A DNA stretch of 64,000 nt, taken from positions 20,298,062 to 20,362,061 of the forward strand of contig OX453280.1 in assembly GCA_949710005.1 (NCBI GenBank), given 5' to 3'. Under the pieces are notes generated by a model, which ran no database searches, was not told the origin of the DNA, and saw only the letters and a program-made list of their open reading frames with translations. Of this stretch, positions 9,951 to 19,812 are shown one piece after another. Position 1 is the first letter of the stretch, and each line of letters opens with the position of its first letter. Source of the DNA: Ricordea florida (Eukaryota > Cnidaria > Anthozoa > Corallimorpharia > Ricordeidae). The translations under genes were made by a program, and so were the position numbers.

Positions 9951-11276
9951 ATGGCTTCATGCAAGCAACAGTTCCTTCGTATTCGCTGTCGGAATTTTCT
10001 TTTCATTTCTTCCAAAGAGTATGCGAGAAGACTGGAGAACAATCCGACTGGAAGCTTTTGAATGTAACACGAGAATTTTCGAAAATACCGAAATTTCAAC
10101 TTTTCGGGAACACTGAAAAGGTTGTCCTAAATTTTCGAAAATATTTTCCGGAAAATGTCTGCTCCATTCGATTGCCACCCGACATTTTCGAAAATTTCGT
10201 CGAATGGAAAGTGCCCCTTGAAAATTCCCACCCGCCTCTGTAATTCGATAACGCAGTAACACGTTCTTGTTCTGAATTGTCATAATAGTTTCCTCAAATG
10301 TTGCAGATAGAGAGGAAAATGATTAACAAAGAATGCCTTCAAAACGAAAATAGAAGAATCAACTAAATTTGGAAAAGCCTTTTACATTCATTTCGAAAAA
10401 TCTGTGTTTTGGACGTAATTCAGTATTTTTAATGCTATTTTTGCACTTCAGGTTTTACTGCTTATTTTATAATTCTTTTCGTGTTTATGCTCGAGAAACA
10501 GGCATTGCTCGCGTAAGATCCCAAAAGGAACAATCCCAAAAGGAACAATCAGCTGAAAGCGAGTGGTTTTATCACAGAATGTGAGGGATTTCCACCCCCC
10601 GGTCGGGACATTTGACAAGCACTCACTGCTAAAGTTAAAAATACCCCACAACTCAAGGTACGTTTTTTCCTCTCCTTGATGCTAATGACCCTGCTCATAT
10701 CCCCGATCTTGTTGAAAAAAGGGGGAAGACACAGGCTAATGTGAATGGTTTAAACTCTAACTGTCAAGTAACACACGTCATCGTATTCAATGCTTTTCAA
10801 GTGGTATAAAATATTTGTGGTTTCTATCTACTGTCAACATTTCAGAAAAATATTGAGGTGTTTGTACACAAAACAATCAATTAATTATCTTGTGTTAGCA
10901 TTCTACAACGACCTCAAAGATGCATGGTACATTCAGCGAAAGATCTAAAAAATAAGGTAAAACGATTCTTATCTTCTTCTCATGGCCAGAAGCCGCCATC
11001 TTGCTGGCTTAGCGAGTTTTGTCCCAGTCCACCTCAGTGGAAAATACCCTGGTCCACTCACCCCGCTGTTCTTAGATGGCTTGCAAAAGAGGTCAAAGTC
11101 CCCGATACATGCGGCCCTTTCCGCTTGTAAAATAACGGAAAATTCCCTGCTAGTGCCCCACTATGTTCCGGCTGGGAGGAGGAGGGGTAAGTGAGGGGGG
11201 TGCGGGTGTTTACAGCGCATTATTCTCCGTTCCCGGAAAATCAGATCATGGGGAAGTAAAGTCGAATTGTACCATA
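9951..11276. other. Intergenic, no gene seen
   Basis: Palindromic runs of TTTCGAAAATTTTCG occur at 9660-9715 and 10075-10200. The 11-base unit CCCAAAAGGAACAAT is repeated at 10520-10550. Open frames are overlapping and unconvincing. Confidence 0.35.
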
Positions 11277-11456
11277 TGTAGGTGAGTTGAATAGGATCAC
11301 CCTACCCCCGGTAGTTATGTTTTTAATCGCCCTGTAGGAATTACGGGTAATAAAAGAAGCACGAGGTCGGGTCTTGCTGCGAAAACGCAATGTTGTCTTC
11401 TTATGTTTGCGATTGTTTGAGATGGAAATAGCACCCACCTGCCCCGGCTGGTAACA
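11277..11456 (+). repeat. 5' LTR of the gypsy element
   Basis: Starts TGTAGGTGAGTTGAATAGG and ends GGCTGGTAACA, giving TGT...ACA termini. AATAAAAGAAGC inside may be the polyadenylation signal. Directly after it, TTTGGGGGCC resembles the start of a tRNA primer-binding site, though the tRNA is not identified with confidence. Confidence 0.85.
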
Positions 11457-12351
11457 TTTGGGGGCCTATCCCGGAGGGAAAGGAAAACGACAGAAAAAAA
11501 ATGAAGAAAGACTTCATATATTTACCGGAAACGGTGGCGAAGGGTCGCGAAGAGACAAGCGTAGTGTTTTGATCGAACAAAGCAAACCAGCAACTTGAAG
11601 GAACAATGGAGGTCGAAGATGCACAGATAAAAGTTCAAATCTACTTAATTAAACCAGCGGCTTGGTTTTAAAGATTGCAATGCAATTGCTTAAGGTTTAG
11701 GATGTAGCGATAGCGAATTGCAGGAAACCAGTCGAAGAAAACTGATGACAGTTAAAATTACAAGATACTACCGAAAAGGAAATAGTTTTTTTAATGGGAT
11801 TAAAGCCCAAAACATAGAATGTAGCCCGAAATATCCATCACTGGAACAGGTAGAGGAAAAGCCAGTAGCAAGCAAATTCCAGTCGGCACCGACAAACAAT
11901 TAGCAAAACGACAGTAAGAAAACGACAGTAAGAACTGAGAAGTCTGACGAGAGTAAGCAGAAATTGGAAGCCGAAAAATCGTTTTACTTCCAGTCTAGCG
12001 ATTTCAAAAGGAAGTTGAGATTAATTGGCCAGATCGGGAAGCCAGGACAGAAAAGCAAACTAAGCCTCGTGGGCCAGTAAGACAAATTGAAGGAGCAATA
12101 AAGAAATGGTATAAGTCCCCCGAAGTCGCAGATGATGTGGTAAAGGGCCGTTAACCCGGGGATGAGACTGAGATTAAGAAGGACTGGGCGACCTGTCTCT
12201 TCCTCGGTTGAGACGTATCTTAAGATCTCATTACCAGGAAAAGAGAGCAACTGAACTTTATAGTCAACTATCTACCTGTTGGTTCAGGAGCCACAGAAGT
12301 GTTTCGCGCGCTTAAACCTGCGGAGCGAATGACTGGAACGTGGTGTGCAAA
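11457..12351 (+). pseudogene. Gypsy leader and gag N-terminal remains
   Basis: After the 5' LTR a purine-rich leader is followed, from about 11608 (ATGGAGGTCGAAGATG), by fragments with the composition of a gag start. A recognisable stretch near 12290-12340 (LFRVNYLPVGSG-like frame) runs into the SINE insertion. Frames are broken many times, so this is called by position only. Confidence 0.4.
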
Positions 12352-12361
12352 GGTCAATGCT

Positions 12362-12761
12362 GATGTAAATGAATATATGAAAGACCATATACTTGAACTG
12401 CGGAGTAATATGTATTGACATTAAATGATCATCCCAGTTATGTACACAACTTAAGCAGCTGTGAATTTTAAAGCCTGAAAAAAAACTCAGGCCTGAACGG
12501 GATTCGAACCCATGACCTCTGCGATACCGGTGCAGTGCTCTAACAAATGAGCTATCAAGCCAACTGGGAGCTGGTCATATTGTGAGTTCGTTATATACCC
12601 GTAGATGAAGAAGAATGATGTAAGTGAATATATGAAAGACCATATATTTGAACTGCGGAGTAATATGTAATGACATTAATTCATCATCGCAGTTATGTAC
12701 ACAATTTTCAACAGCTTTGAAATGAAAGTCTAAAAAAAAAATAAAAAACTCAAGCCTGAAC
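12362..12761 (-). repeat. tRNA-derived SINE dimer inserted in gypsy gag
   Basis: Two head-to-tail copies read on the - strand. The complete one holds a tRNA-like head at about 12490-12563 with a B box (GGTTCGAATCC complement at 12500-12510) and an A-box region TAGCTCATTTGTTAGAGC, then CAGGCCTGAGTTTTTTTTCA and a body ending near ATTTACATCA. The second lacks the tRNA head. The insertion is bounded by GGTCAATGCT at 12352-12361 and 12762-12771, a 10-bp target duplication. RNA polymerase III transcription is expected from the boxes but is inferred. Confidence 0.8.
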
Positions 12762-12771
12762 GGTCAATGCT

Positions 12772-13850
12772 ATCTCATGTGACATTGAAACTTGGACGTG
12801 AAAAGGAGACAATCATCAGTCAGTAATGAGGTTTATGGATGCTTAAAGTTACATTTTGTTAAATGTTTTATTTTCATACGAGCTTACACAACGGAAGTCT
12901 TTCCATTTCCGCGGGCGTAATCTCATTTTGAGTTCTGTTTTGCTAGTTAATTCGATATTTTGTAGTCATTCATTATGTCATCATGTCATCTTTTGTTAGC
13001 TTCAGATTAGTTCAATAAATCCCGAAAATCCAAGCTTGTTGATACTTTTCCTCGGCTCAGCGATCCAAGGAGAGTCGTCAGAATGTCCATATCAGAGCTA
13101 GCTTTAGACAAAAGACAAAAGATCCACTTCGCCTCACAGGAAGTAGACACTGATCTCAAATATGACCCTAAGCTGGTTCAAGGGATGTTTTTGCATGCAG
13201 TGGATACAGGTCTCATTGAGGATTCAGTACGTAGTAGACTAAGGCCAGTTTTACAGAAATCCGGGATACAGGATGAAGACTTAATCCAGCAAGTGAACAT
13301 CACCCTAAAAGAAGCAGCGAAAAGGAATCAAGCTAATTCAGGACGGTTTACTGAGTCTTCGCAAGGATACTAGAGTCAGCAGCGAAATCAAGGACCAGTG
13401 GGCTGTCCAACTTGTCAGGCAGGAGAGAGAGGGGAGTTGTATAATCATTGTCACATTTGCGGTAGGAGTGACCACTAGGCCCGTGGTTGTCGTAAACGGT
13501 ATGGTTGAAGTGAGAAAGTGGTTCAGGGAAACAGAAAAGGACTATAACCGAGGGACAGGATGTAGCCCGATCCAAGAACTTCGTCACTAAGTCCCACCTA
13601 TGTCCAATGTATGAACTGTCAGAAAGTTGCTAGTATTGGCCAGAATTTTAGGCATTGCTCAGGATGCAAGGTAGTACGGTATTGTGGACGCCAATACCAT
13701 TGGGAAGCCACAAGTGTCTTTGTCAAGCTATCTAGCAACTGTAGGCGGAGAAATCTGACCAGGTAGTAAGTGGTGATGGTTATGTATTTGCCAGTACTGA
13801 ATTTGACACCTACACAACAGCTACCAGTAACCAAACTTGGAATCAAGCTA
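12772..13850 (+). pseudogene. Gypsy gag: capsid remains, CCHC knuckle and MYND-like finger
   Basis: An open frame at 13083-13373 (MSISELALDKRQKIHFASQE ... EDLIQQVNITLKEAAKRNQA) is capsid-like. After a stop at 13371 the same frame gives CPTCQAGERGEL and then a CX2CX4HX4C zinc knuckle (CHICGRSDH.ARGC, with one stop inside), coding for nucleic-acid binding. A second Cys-rich module at about 13600-13730 reads CMNC ... CSGC ... YCGRQYHW, which fits a MYND-type zinc finger. A MYND finger in gag is unusual compared with standard retrotransposon gag. Several stops and a frameshift between modules make this a pseudogene. Confidence 0.7.
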
Positions 13851-13875
13851 ATTCAAGACGGTTTACTGCTTAGGG

Positions 13876-14100
13876 TGACGGTGTAAGTGCTGTGGGACAC
13901 TGTGGCCCAGGTGTCAATAGACCCAAAGAGCTGGGTTAGTGAGCATCTGCCATCATTAGAGTTAAGAAAGATTGAAGAGTTGCTAGGAGAGGGTGAAGGA
14001 CTTGACTTAAGAGCAGCAAATTGTGGAATAATATCTTTCTTAGGATCGGTGGAGGTGGAATTCCAGCTGGCTTCTGACACTCCTGGTTGCAAGATATGAA
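13876..14100 (+). pseudogene. Gypsy retropepsin-like protease remains
   Basis: The frame reads VLWDTVAQVSIDPKSWVSEH and later FLGSVEVEFQLAS. The retropepsin motif DTG-A appears as DTVA, so the active-site Gly is replaced by Val, and a stop precedes the motif. The tail ends in TGA after CKI. More of the domain follows in shifted frames to about 14520 (VILGRQTPMG). Confidence 0.65.
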
Positions 14101-14643
14101 CTGGAATATCCAATCATTGGGTACAATTTTATTGGGGAGGTGATCATGAATAAGGCATCAGAAGGGGGTGACAGCTGGTGCATTTGTTGACATGATGAGT
14201 TCTGCTTTGGTAGATAGGGATGTGGAGAGTGCTAGTGCATTGGTGGTGGTGTTGCAAGATTCAGTGGCAGAAAGTCTGAATTTTTAAGAACAGTCAAACA
14301 ATACCAGCAGTGCGGACGGTGGTAGTACCATGTCATATTATAATTAGTTTTGGCCCATTAGAGAAAGAGACACTAGTACTATTTGAGCCAGCCCCACAGG
14401 AATGTTGGCCTGACGACTTGGAAGTCTCAGAGCAACTGCTCACTTTACCGCGAGCGGTATCCAATTTAGAGTAAATATTACAGTCCATAATCGCACCAAA
14501 CATGATGTAATTCTTGGTCGACAAACACCTATGGGAAACGTACCGTCGATTACATCAGTTACACCTTTGGAAGTGGCCAGGGAAGATATAAGTCATGGTG
14601 AGAAAGGTACCAGCTTAACAGAGAATGAACGATCTTCAGAAAC

Positions 14644-15531
14644 GTGTTTTTGCTGGAGAGCGATGTTAGTAATGATCAGAAGAGAGACGAAGCTTCTCTT
14701 AAGATACCACCGATAAAGCTAGATGTTTTGACTGAAAGCCAGTGGAAGATAGCAATAAAGAAGAAGCCGAAGTCGTTTGCTCAAAATGATGATAAAACGG
14801 GATGTATTGAGAGACTGCAAATGAATTTAGAACTGTCGGATATCAGTATGCCGAAGTTAAGCATTAGATCGAAGATCAGCTTAGCAGGGGATGGATCACT
14901 AAGTCCAAGTCTCCATACTCCTCACCTGTTGTACAATGTATAAGGAAGATGGATGGTTACGTTTGTGTGTAAATTACAGAGAACGTAATAGTAAAACAAT
15001 ACCTGATCGACACCCAATTCCACGATTTCAAGAGACAATGGTCAATTTAGGCGGAAATGCCTGGTTCTCAGTATTAAACCAAGGTAAAGCATATCCTCAA
15101 CGGTTTATTGGTGCAAATGGTACGTACTTGACAGCCGTTATTACACCCTGGAGCTTGTATGAATGGAATCGGATCCCCTTTGGACTAATCTCCAGCGGTT
15201 TGTGGGAGATTGCTTGGAAGGGATTAGAGACGAGATCTGTATTTTTTATCTAGATGATGTCATTGTGTACAGCCGAACTTTTGAGGAACATTTGGAGAAC
15301 TTGAGAACAGTGTTAAGATGGCTGCGAAAACATGGTGTCAAGCTAAAGCCTTTCAAGTGTAGTCTATTCCAGCATGAAGTAAGTTTCTTGGGACAAATTG
15401 TTAAACAGTCAGGACAGACCATTGATCCCAAGAACACTGAGGCTGTCACCAAGCTAAGGGATGTAAAGCCAAAGACTGTGGGAGACGTCCGCAAGTTGAC
15501 AGGATCGTTTGAACTGATGTCAAAAGAGTAA
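14644..15531 (+). pseudogene. Gypsy reverse transcriptase remains
   Basis: RT blocks are read in two frames: DGWLRLCVNYRERNSKTIPD and IPRFQETMVNLGGNAWFS at 14950-15075, IPFGL at about 15175, and [20 protein letters not shown] at 15243-15300 with the catalytic [14 protein letters not shown] and [19 protein letters not shown] follow, the end of the RT and thumb. A frameshift between 15170 and 15240 and upstream stops inactivate it. RNase H is absent. Confidence 0.85.
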
Positions 15532-15559
15532 GTACATCTGGATAGAAGCAAAGGGGGAT

Positions 15560-16130
15560 ATGAAAAGTTGACCATTTTACAAGGTTTGCCCAGGCTTATG
15601 CGACCACCAACAAGTCTGCCAGAACAGCAGCAAACAATTTGTACAAGGACTTTATTTTGAGGTCTGGTTTTCCTGCCCGAATTTTGCACAACCAAAGAAG
15701 TGAATTTCAGAACTAACTTTTCCATTGTTTAGAAGAATGCTGCGGTATGGCACGATCCAGAACAACACCGTACCACCCCCAGGGGAATGGGAAAACAGAG
15801 CGACTCAACCAGACACTCCTACCCATGCCACGCACCTTGCCAGAGCACCAAACCTCCAGTTGGAAGGACAGTCTTAAAGAGTGGTACATTCCTACAATTG
15901 TACACGTCATGAAGCTACTGGATTTTCTCCATATTGCCTGTTGTTTGGTCGACCCCCCAAGACTTCCGATTGACCTTATCTTTGGAATTAGGCCTGCTTG
16001 TGTCAGAGAATGGAAAACAGCTATGAAAGAAGCTTACCAATTAACCGCAGAACGATCTAAATTATCCGGGGTGAAAGGAAAGAAACATTTGACCACAAGG
16101 GTCACAGCTCCGTCCTACAGGAAGTGACAG
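15560..16130 (+). pseudogene. Gypsy integrase, C-terminal half
   Basis: After the deletion the frame resumes in the integrase core (HFTRFAQAYATTNKSARTAA, GFPARILHNQ) and reaches SRTTPYHPQGNGKTERLNQT, the block that carries the last catalytic Glu of the DDE core. [13 protein letters not shown] follows. The HHCC finger and first catalytic Asp are missing. A stop at about 15713 separates the two segments. Confidence 0.8.
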
Positions 16131-16934
16131 AGTCCTAGTAAGGAATTTACGTAAAAGAGGTGGACCTGGGAAGCTGCGATCGTACTGGGAGTAAACAATT
16201 TACCGAGTAATTAAGGGGAAAGAAGAGAGCCCAGTTTATGAAGTTGAACCTGAATCATGTAAAGGGTTACGTCGTGTGATACACCGCAATCTATTCCTTC
16301 CATGTGATGATTTGCCCTTTGAAGGGAAGACCGAGAAACCAGCAAGTAGAGTGAAGCCGAAACGGAAAATTATCAGATCAGCTGCTTCTTCCACCCCCAG
16401 CTCTCCTTTTGAAACCAGTTCCAATGAAGAAGGTGAGGGTATTCTGACCTCTGCGCCTGTGGAAGAAGGAATGACCCTTTATCAGGAACCCGCAGTGGAG
16501 GAACCACTGACAGATGATGAAGTTTCACAGAATTCAGATGAGCAAGAAATGCGAACGTCTTCAGAATCAGAAAAAGAATCAACGGGAACAGAACCATCAG
16601 GTTGTAGACAAGCTGACGAAAGACCCAAAAGGCAACGCAGGCCCCCTATTCTGTTTAACATTGACACTTAAGGGACACCAAGTTATTACCAGCCAACGGT
16701 ATCCAGTTTAGCAAGCTACAATGCAGATGTGTCAGCTGTAACTGCACCTGTTCGTAACAGGAGGACTAACTTATGATTGGATGAATAATGCGATGTCAGT
16801 TACGTATCCAGCACCGTACTTGACTGTCGGAATTTATCCCTATTGGTTCTGTCAGCAAAATTGCACACGATGTTGTTAGAAACACTAAACACTGTTTCAA
16901 TTTGTGTTTAAAGGGTCTTCATTTGTTATCCAGC
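16131..16934 (+). pseudogene. Gypsy pol C-terminal tail and 3' region
   Basis: The frame from about 16276 (MIHRNLFLPCDDLPFEG) is the tail following integrase in this element type, with Pro/Ser/Glu-rich sequence and a basic end (KRQRRPPILF) before TAA at 16669-16671. No envelope-like ORF follows. Confidence 0.55.
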
Positions 16935-16969
16935 AGACCAGAGTAAGAAATCATTTCTTACTCTGGTCT
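16935..16969. repeat. Perfect 16-bp hairpin in the gypsy 3' region
   Basis: The arms AGACCAGAGTAAGAAA and complement are separated by TCA. The position is about 300 bases upstream of the 3' LTR, followed by a run of T. Confidence 0.7.
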
Positions 16970-17253
16970 AAAAGTATTTTTTTTCTAAAAGTTTTTCTTA
17001 GATTTGCAACAAACTAAGTAGTTTCCAGTTTTTTTTTTATTTTCCAAAGCCATTGAGCTTTAGGAGTAACCGAAGCCAGCCATCAAGAAACATGTTGTTG
17101 TACTCAGTGTTTGAATAGGGCCTGATCAACCCTGCTCCATAGGATTGAGCGTGATTCAGAGGAGCAAGCATAATTTTCTAGTGCTACGGTAGTTTCAGAT
17201 ATAAGTATCCATGTATTTTGTTTCGTAATGTCGAGGATGACATATTATTTATT

Positions 17254-17267
17254 TCCAGGGGGAGGGG
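17254..17267 (+). other. Polypurine tract of the gypsy element
   Basis: AGGGGGAGGGG lies directly before the 3' LTR, where plus-strand priming occurs in LTR elements. Confidence 0.6.
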
Positions 17268-17269
17268 TG

Positions 17270-17450
17270 TGTAGCGAGTTGAATAGGATCACCTTACCAC
17301 CCACAGTTATGTTTATAACCACCCTATAGGAATATTGTGTATAATAAAAGAAGCCAGGGATCGTGTCTTACTGTGAAAACGACATGTTGTCTTCTTGTGT
17401 TTGCGATTGTTTAAGATGGAAATAGCGCCCACCTGCCCAAACCAGTAACA
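17270..17450 (+). repeat. 3' LTR of the gypsy element
   Basis: TGTAGCGAGTTGAATAGGAT to AAACCAGTAACA; aligned along its whole length with the 5' LTR, with scattered differences and small indels. Confidence 0.85.
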
Positions 17451-18378
17451 CTTACAGTAACATCGATATTTATCAGCGGGAGAAAGAAACAAGTACCTGT
17501 CGGAATATTACAGGGTGAAACAGAATCTATTTGTTTTATCTCAGCGGATACTCACCTCGGTCGAATCGTTTGAATTTACGAAGACTTTTTCCACTTCTAG
17601 AAATCTTTAATCCTCCTGGAACGCTGTCCATTTCGGTTCCTTCTTTGTTTGGGACAAAATGCTCTAAAAAGCTTACCCTTTGTAGGACAACACCATCTAT
17701 TTTAACAGACAAAACACACACTCTCGTTTTACAGGAATTCAAACTGTTTAATAATCTATTCCAATCAGAGAAATCATGTTTGATGCGTCTAAAACCCAGT
17801 TATTGCGTCTGTACACTAGCTTTGAAAAATGTCCCTGAACAATATCGTATACAGCGGGATGCACTCCTGCCTGTGCGTCACACTGACATCTTTCTTTCAT
17901 CACGTTATCCAACACAAAGAAACTAGACCTACCGGTAGGATCTATTCAGTCAATGCGCGCTTGTTAATACTGGTAAGTGGAAAAATAATTTAAATTAAAG
18001 GATACCGACACCAATAGCATTATTGTTCAGAAAATGGTGTGAAGTTGATTGATGACCTTGTAATACCTCGTAATACCATAACCGGCCTGACCGGTTCTGA
18101 CCTTGTTTAGGGGAGAGGTGAGTAAAATTGTATACCCTGTTCACGACCGTGACTGGTAACTACTTGGTGTAAACCATGGTTTGAGAGGTTCAGTCATTAA
18201 TAGAGTGGTCTGCTTTATAAATATAGTTGCCAAGCTTTACTTTAGCAACCTCAGCTGTACTCTGGCCGTACTCATCCTAGGCGTACTTCGATGACCTTAA
18301 TCATCCCATGCTTACCTTAGTGTCATTACTATCTGAGTGCCTACTACACCAAGTAGTAACCATGACTACACCAAGTAG
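17451..18378. other. Intergenic; small inverted repeat, no gene seen
   Basis: The 18-base motif TGGTAACTACTTGGTGTA at about 18154 has two complementary copies at about 18342 and 18363. An open frame of 131 codons at 17531 resembles nothing known. Confidence 0.4.
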
Positions 18379-18387
18379 TTACCATAT

Positions 18388-18740
18388 GGTTGTGACTAGG
18401 ATGGATACTTGAAAATAAGGTGAGACCTTTCGTGACACATATACAACAAAGGTTATCTCAAAATAAGGTGAGACATTGCTATGGTGTCACCATAAAAATA
18501 ATTTGTGTGAAAGCTAACCATTTCGAGTTAGTGCTAAAACCCTAATCACTATAGATCAGTGTCTAATCCAGCAGTTATTCTCTCCGTAAACAGTTTTGTT
18601 TATCTGGCAAAGCTGGTCAGCAGATATTGCCATGTAACGTGACCAAACTATATGTCTCGCCTTATTTTGTGATAACCTTTGTTGTATATGTATCACAAAA
18701 CGTCTCACCATATTTTAAAGTATCCATTCCAGTCACAACC
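18388..18740. mobile_element. Mutator-like MITE, copy 1
   Basis: Long terminal inverted repeats of roughly 90-100 bp begin GGTTGTGACTAGGATGG on the left and complement CCATTCCAGTCACAACC on the right. Flanks are TTACCATAT (18379-18387) and TTACCCATAT (18741-18750), a 9-10-bp duplication with one indel. Copy 2 is at 54011-54306. Long TIRs with 9-10-bp duplications point to the Mutator (MULE) superfamily. Confidence 0.75.
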
Positions 18741-18822
18741 TTACCCATATAGCTCAAATAAGGGAGTAATCCCCGGAAAATGACCAGTCGAAGAGGAATT
18801 TCGCTCAAAAGCTTACACTAGA

Positions 18823-18875
18823 ATGTGGGGAGAAGCGTTGCGTTACAAGATGAGACAGCGGCTACGAAGCGTAAG
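18823..18875 (-). repeat. Relict end of the 55438-type MITE
   Basis: TGTGGGGAGAAGCGTTGCGT followed by CAGCGGCTACGAAGCG matches, with changes, the terminal repeat of the element at 55438-55792. Only one end is seen. Confidence 0.5.
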
Positions 18876-19125
18876 ACTTGAAGATATGTCTTCGCGAAAA
18901 AACTCAGTCACCTGGTATTTTATTGGTGTTTGTATGATAAATAGAGAATAGTAAATGGGAGAGAAATCTCGCATCGCCACGCAGCCATGTAATATCCTCT
19001 ATACAACAATAAGCTCAAAAGGATTTTAAAAAGATTAAAGGCGACACCCTAAGTAGGTATGTGGGATTACTCACTAGCCGATGTGGTTCAGTTGTTCTCT
19101 CCGGGAGGCAAAATGGCGCCTCGCA

Positions 19126-19129
19126 TCTC

Positions 19130-19190
<61 letters not shown>
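19126..19190. repeat. (AAT)n microsatellite
   Basis: About 20 uninterrupted AAT units; the poly-Asn open frame across it is an artefact. Confidence 0.95.
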
Positions 19191-19191
<1 letters not shown>

Positions 19192-19631
19192 ATATTTAAT
19201 GAGGATGCTCTCATCACATTATGTGGTTTTCAGGGAGGCCCTCACTAACTAGGTTAAAAACTAAAATCACTAAACTAATTTCAAAAATTTAAAAAGTAAG
19301 AGAATACACATACAAATGAATAAAATTCTAGAAGGAACTGGATATCAGACTTCAAAATTAGAAATACTTGGCAATTAAAAAATTTTACATCCAATCGTTT
19401 ATGCATGTATAATAAGTTGTTATTTTACCCCAATCGGTTCTTGGGTTAGAGATTCTGGGTGAGTAGCTGTTTCTAGTATAATGTCCTTGTAAGTCTCTTA
19501 AGGTTGATCTAAAAGTTAGTAAGTTCTCCAGAATGTCTCCTTTGATAGCATTTTGTATAACCGTTACGAAGTCGTAATGAAATTTCTGTTCTTTATTCAA
19601 CTGACATGATTGCGATGGTAGATAATTAGTA

Positions 19632-19812
19632 AATAAACCCCTTCTGGCGGCTGGTATATCGGAGGATAATGCCCGCGGCTGAGAGATTGTCCGAAAAATG
19701 AACAGTTGGCCGAGAAGCGAAGCTTCGAGGGCATATGTGAAATTTTGAGGACAATCTCTCAGCCAAGGGCATTATCCTCCCATATACCAGTAAGCCAGAA
19801 ACGGGTTTATTT
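19632..19812. mobile_element. Foldback element, 60-bp arms
   Basis: The arms contain GGAGGATAATGCCC and GGCTGAGAGATTGTCC and their complements, with few mismatches. The centre is GGCCGAGAAGCGAAGCTTCGAGG. It has the same plan as other palindromes in this window. Confidence 0.7.

Larger units (their letters stand above)
11277..17450 (+). mobile_element. Decayed Ty3/gypsy LTR retrotransposon
   Basis: Two direct LTRs of 180 and 181 bp (11277-11456, 17270-17450) bound gag, protease, reverse transcriptase and integrase remains in Ty3/gypsy order (integrase after RT). All frames are broken by stops and shifts, and RNase H plus the first half of integrase are deleted between about 15535 and 15560. 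The LTRs differ at about 30 positions by eye, so the insertion is old. The flanking 4-5 bases (CATA on the left, CTTA on the right) do not match exactly. A SINE dimer is nested at 12362-12761. Confidence 0.9.

Noticed and set aside
12490..12563. A functional tRNA gene
   Set aside because: The A and B boxes are present but the anticodon arm does not fold with a 7-base loop, and the segment is part of a dispersed SINE with a target duplication.
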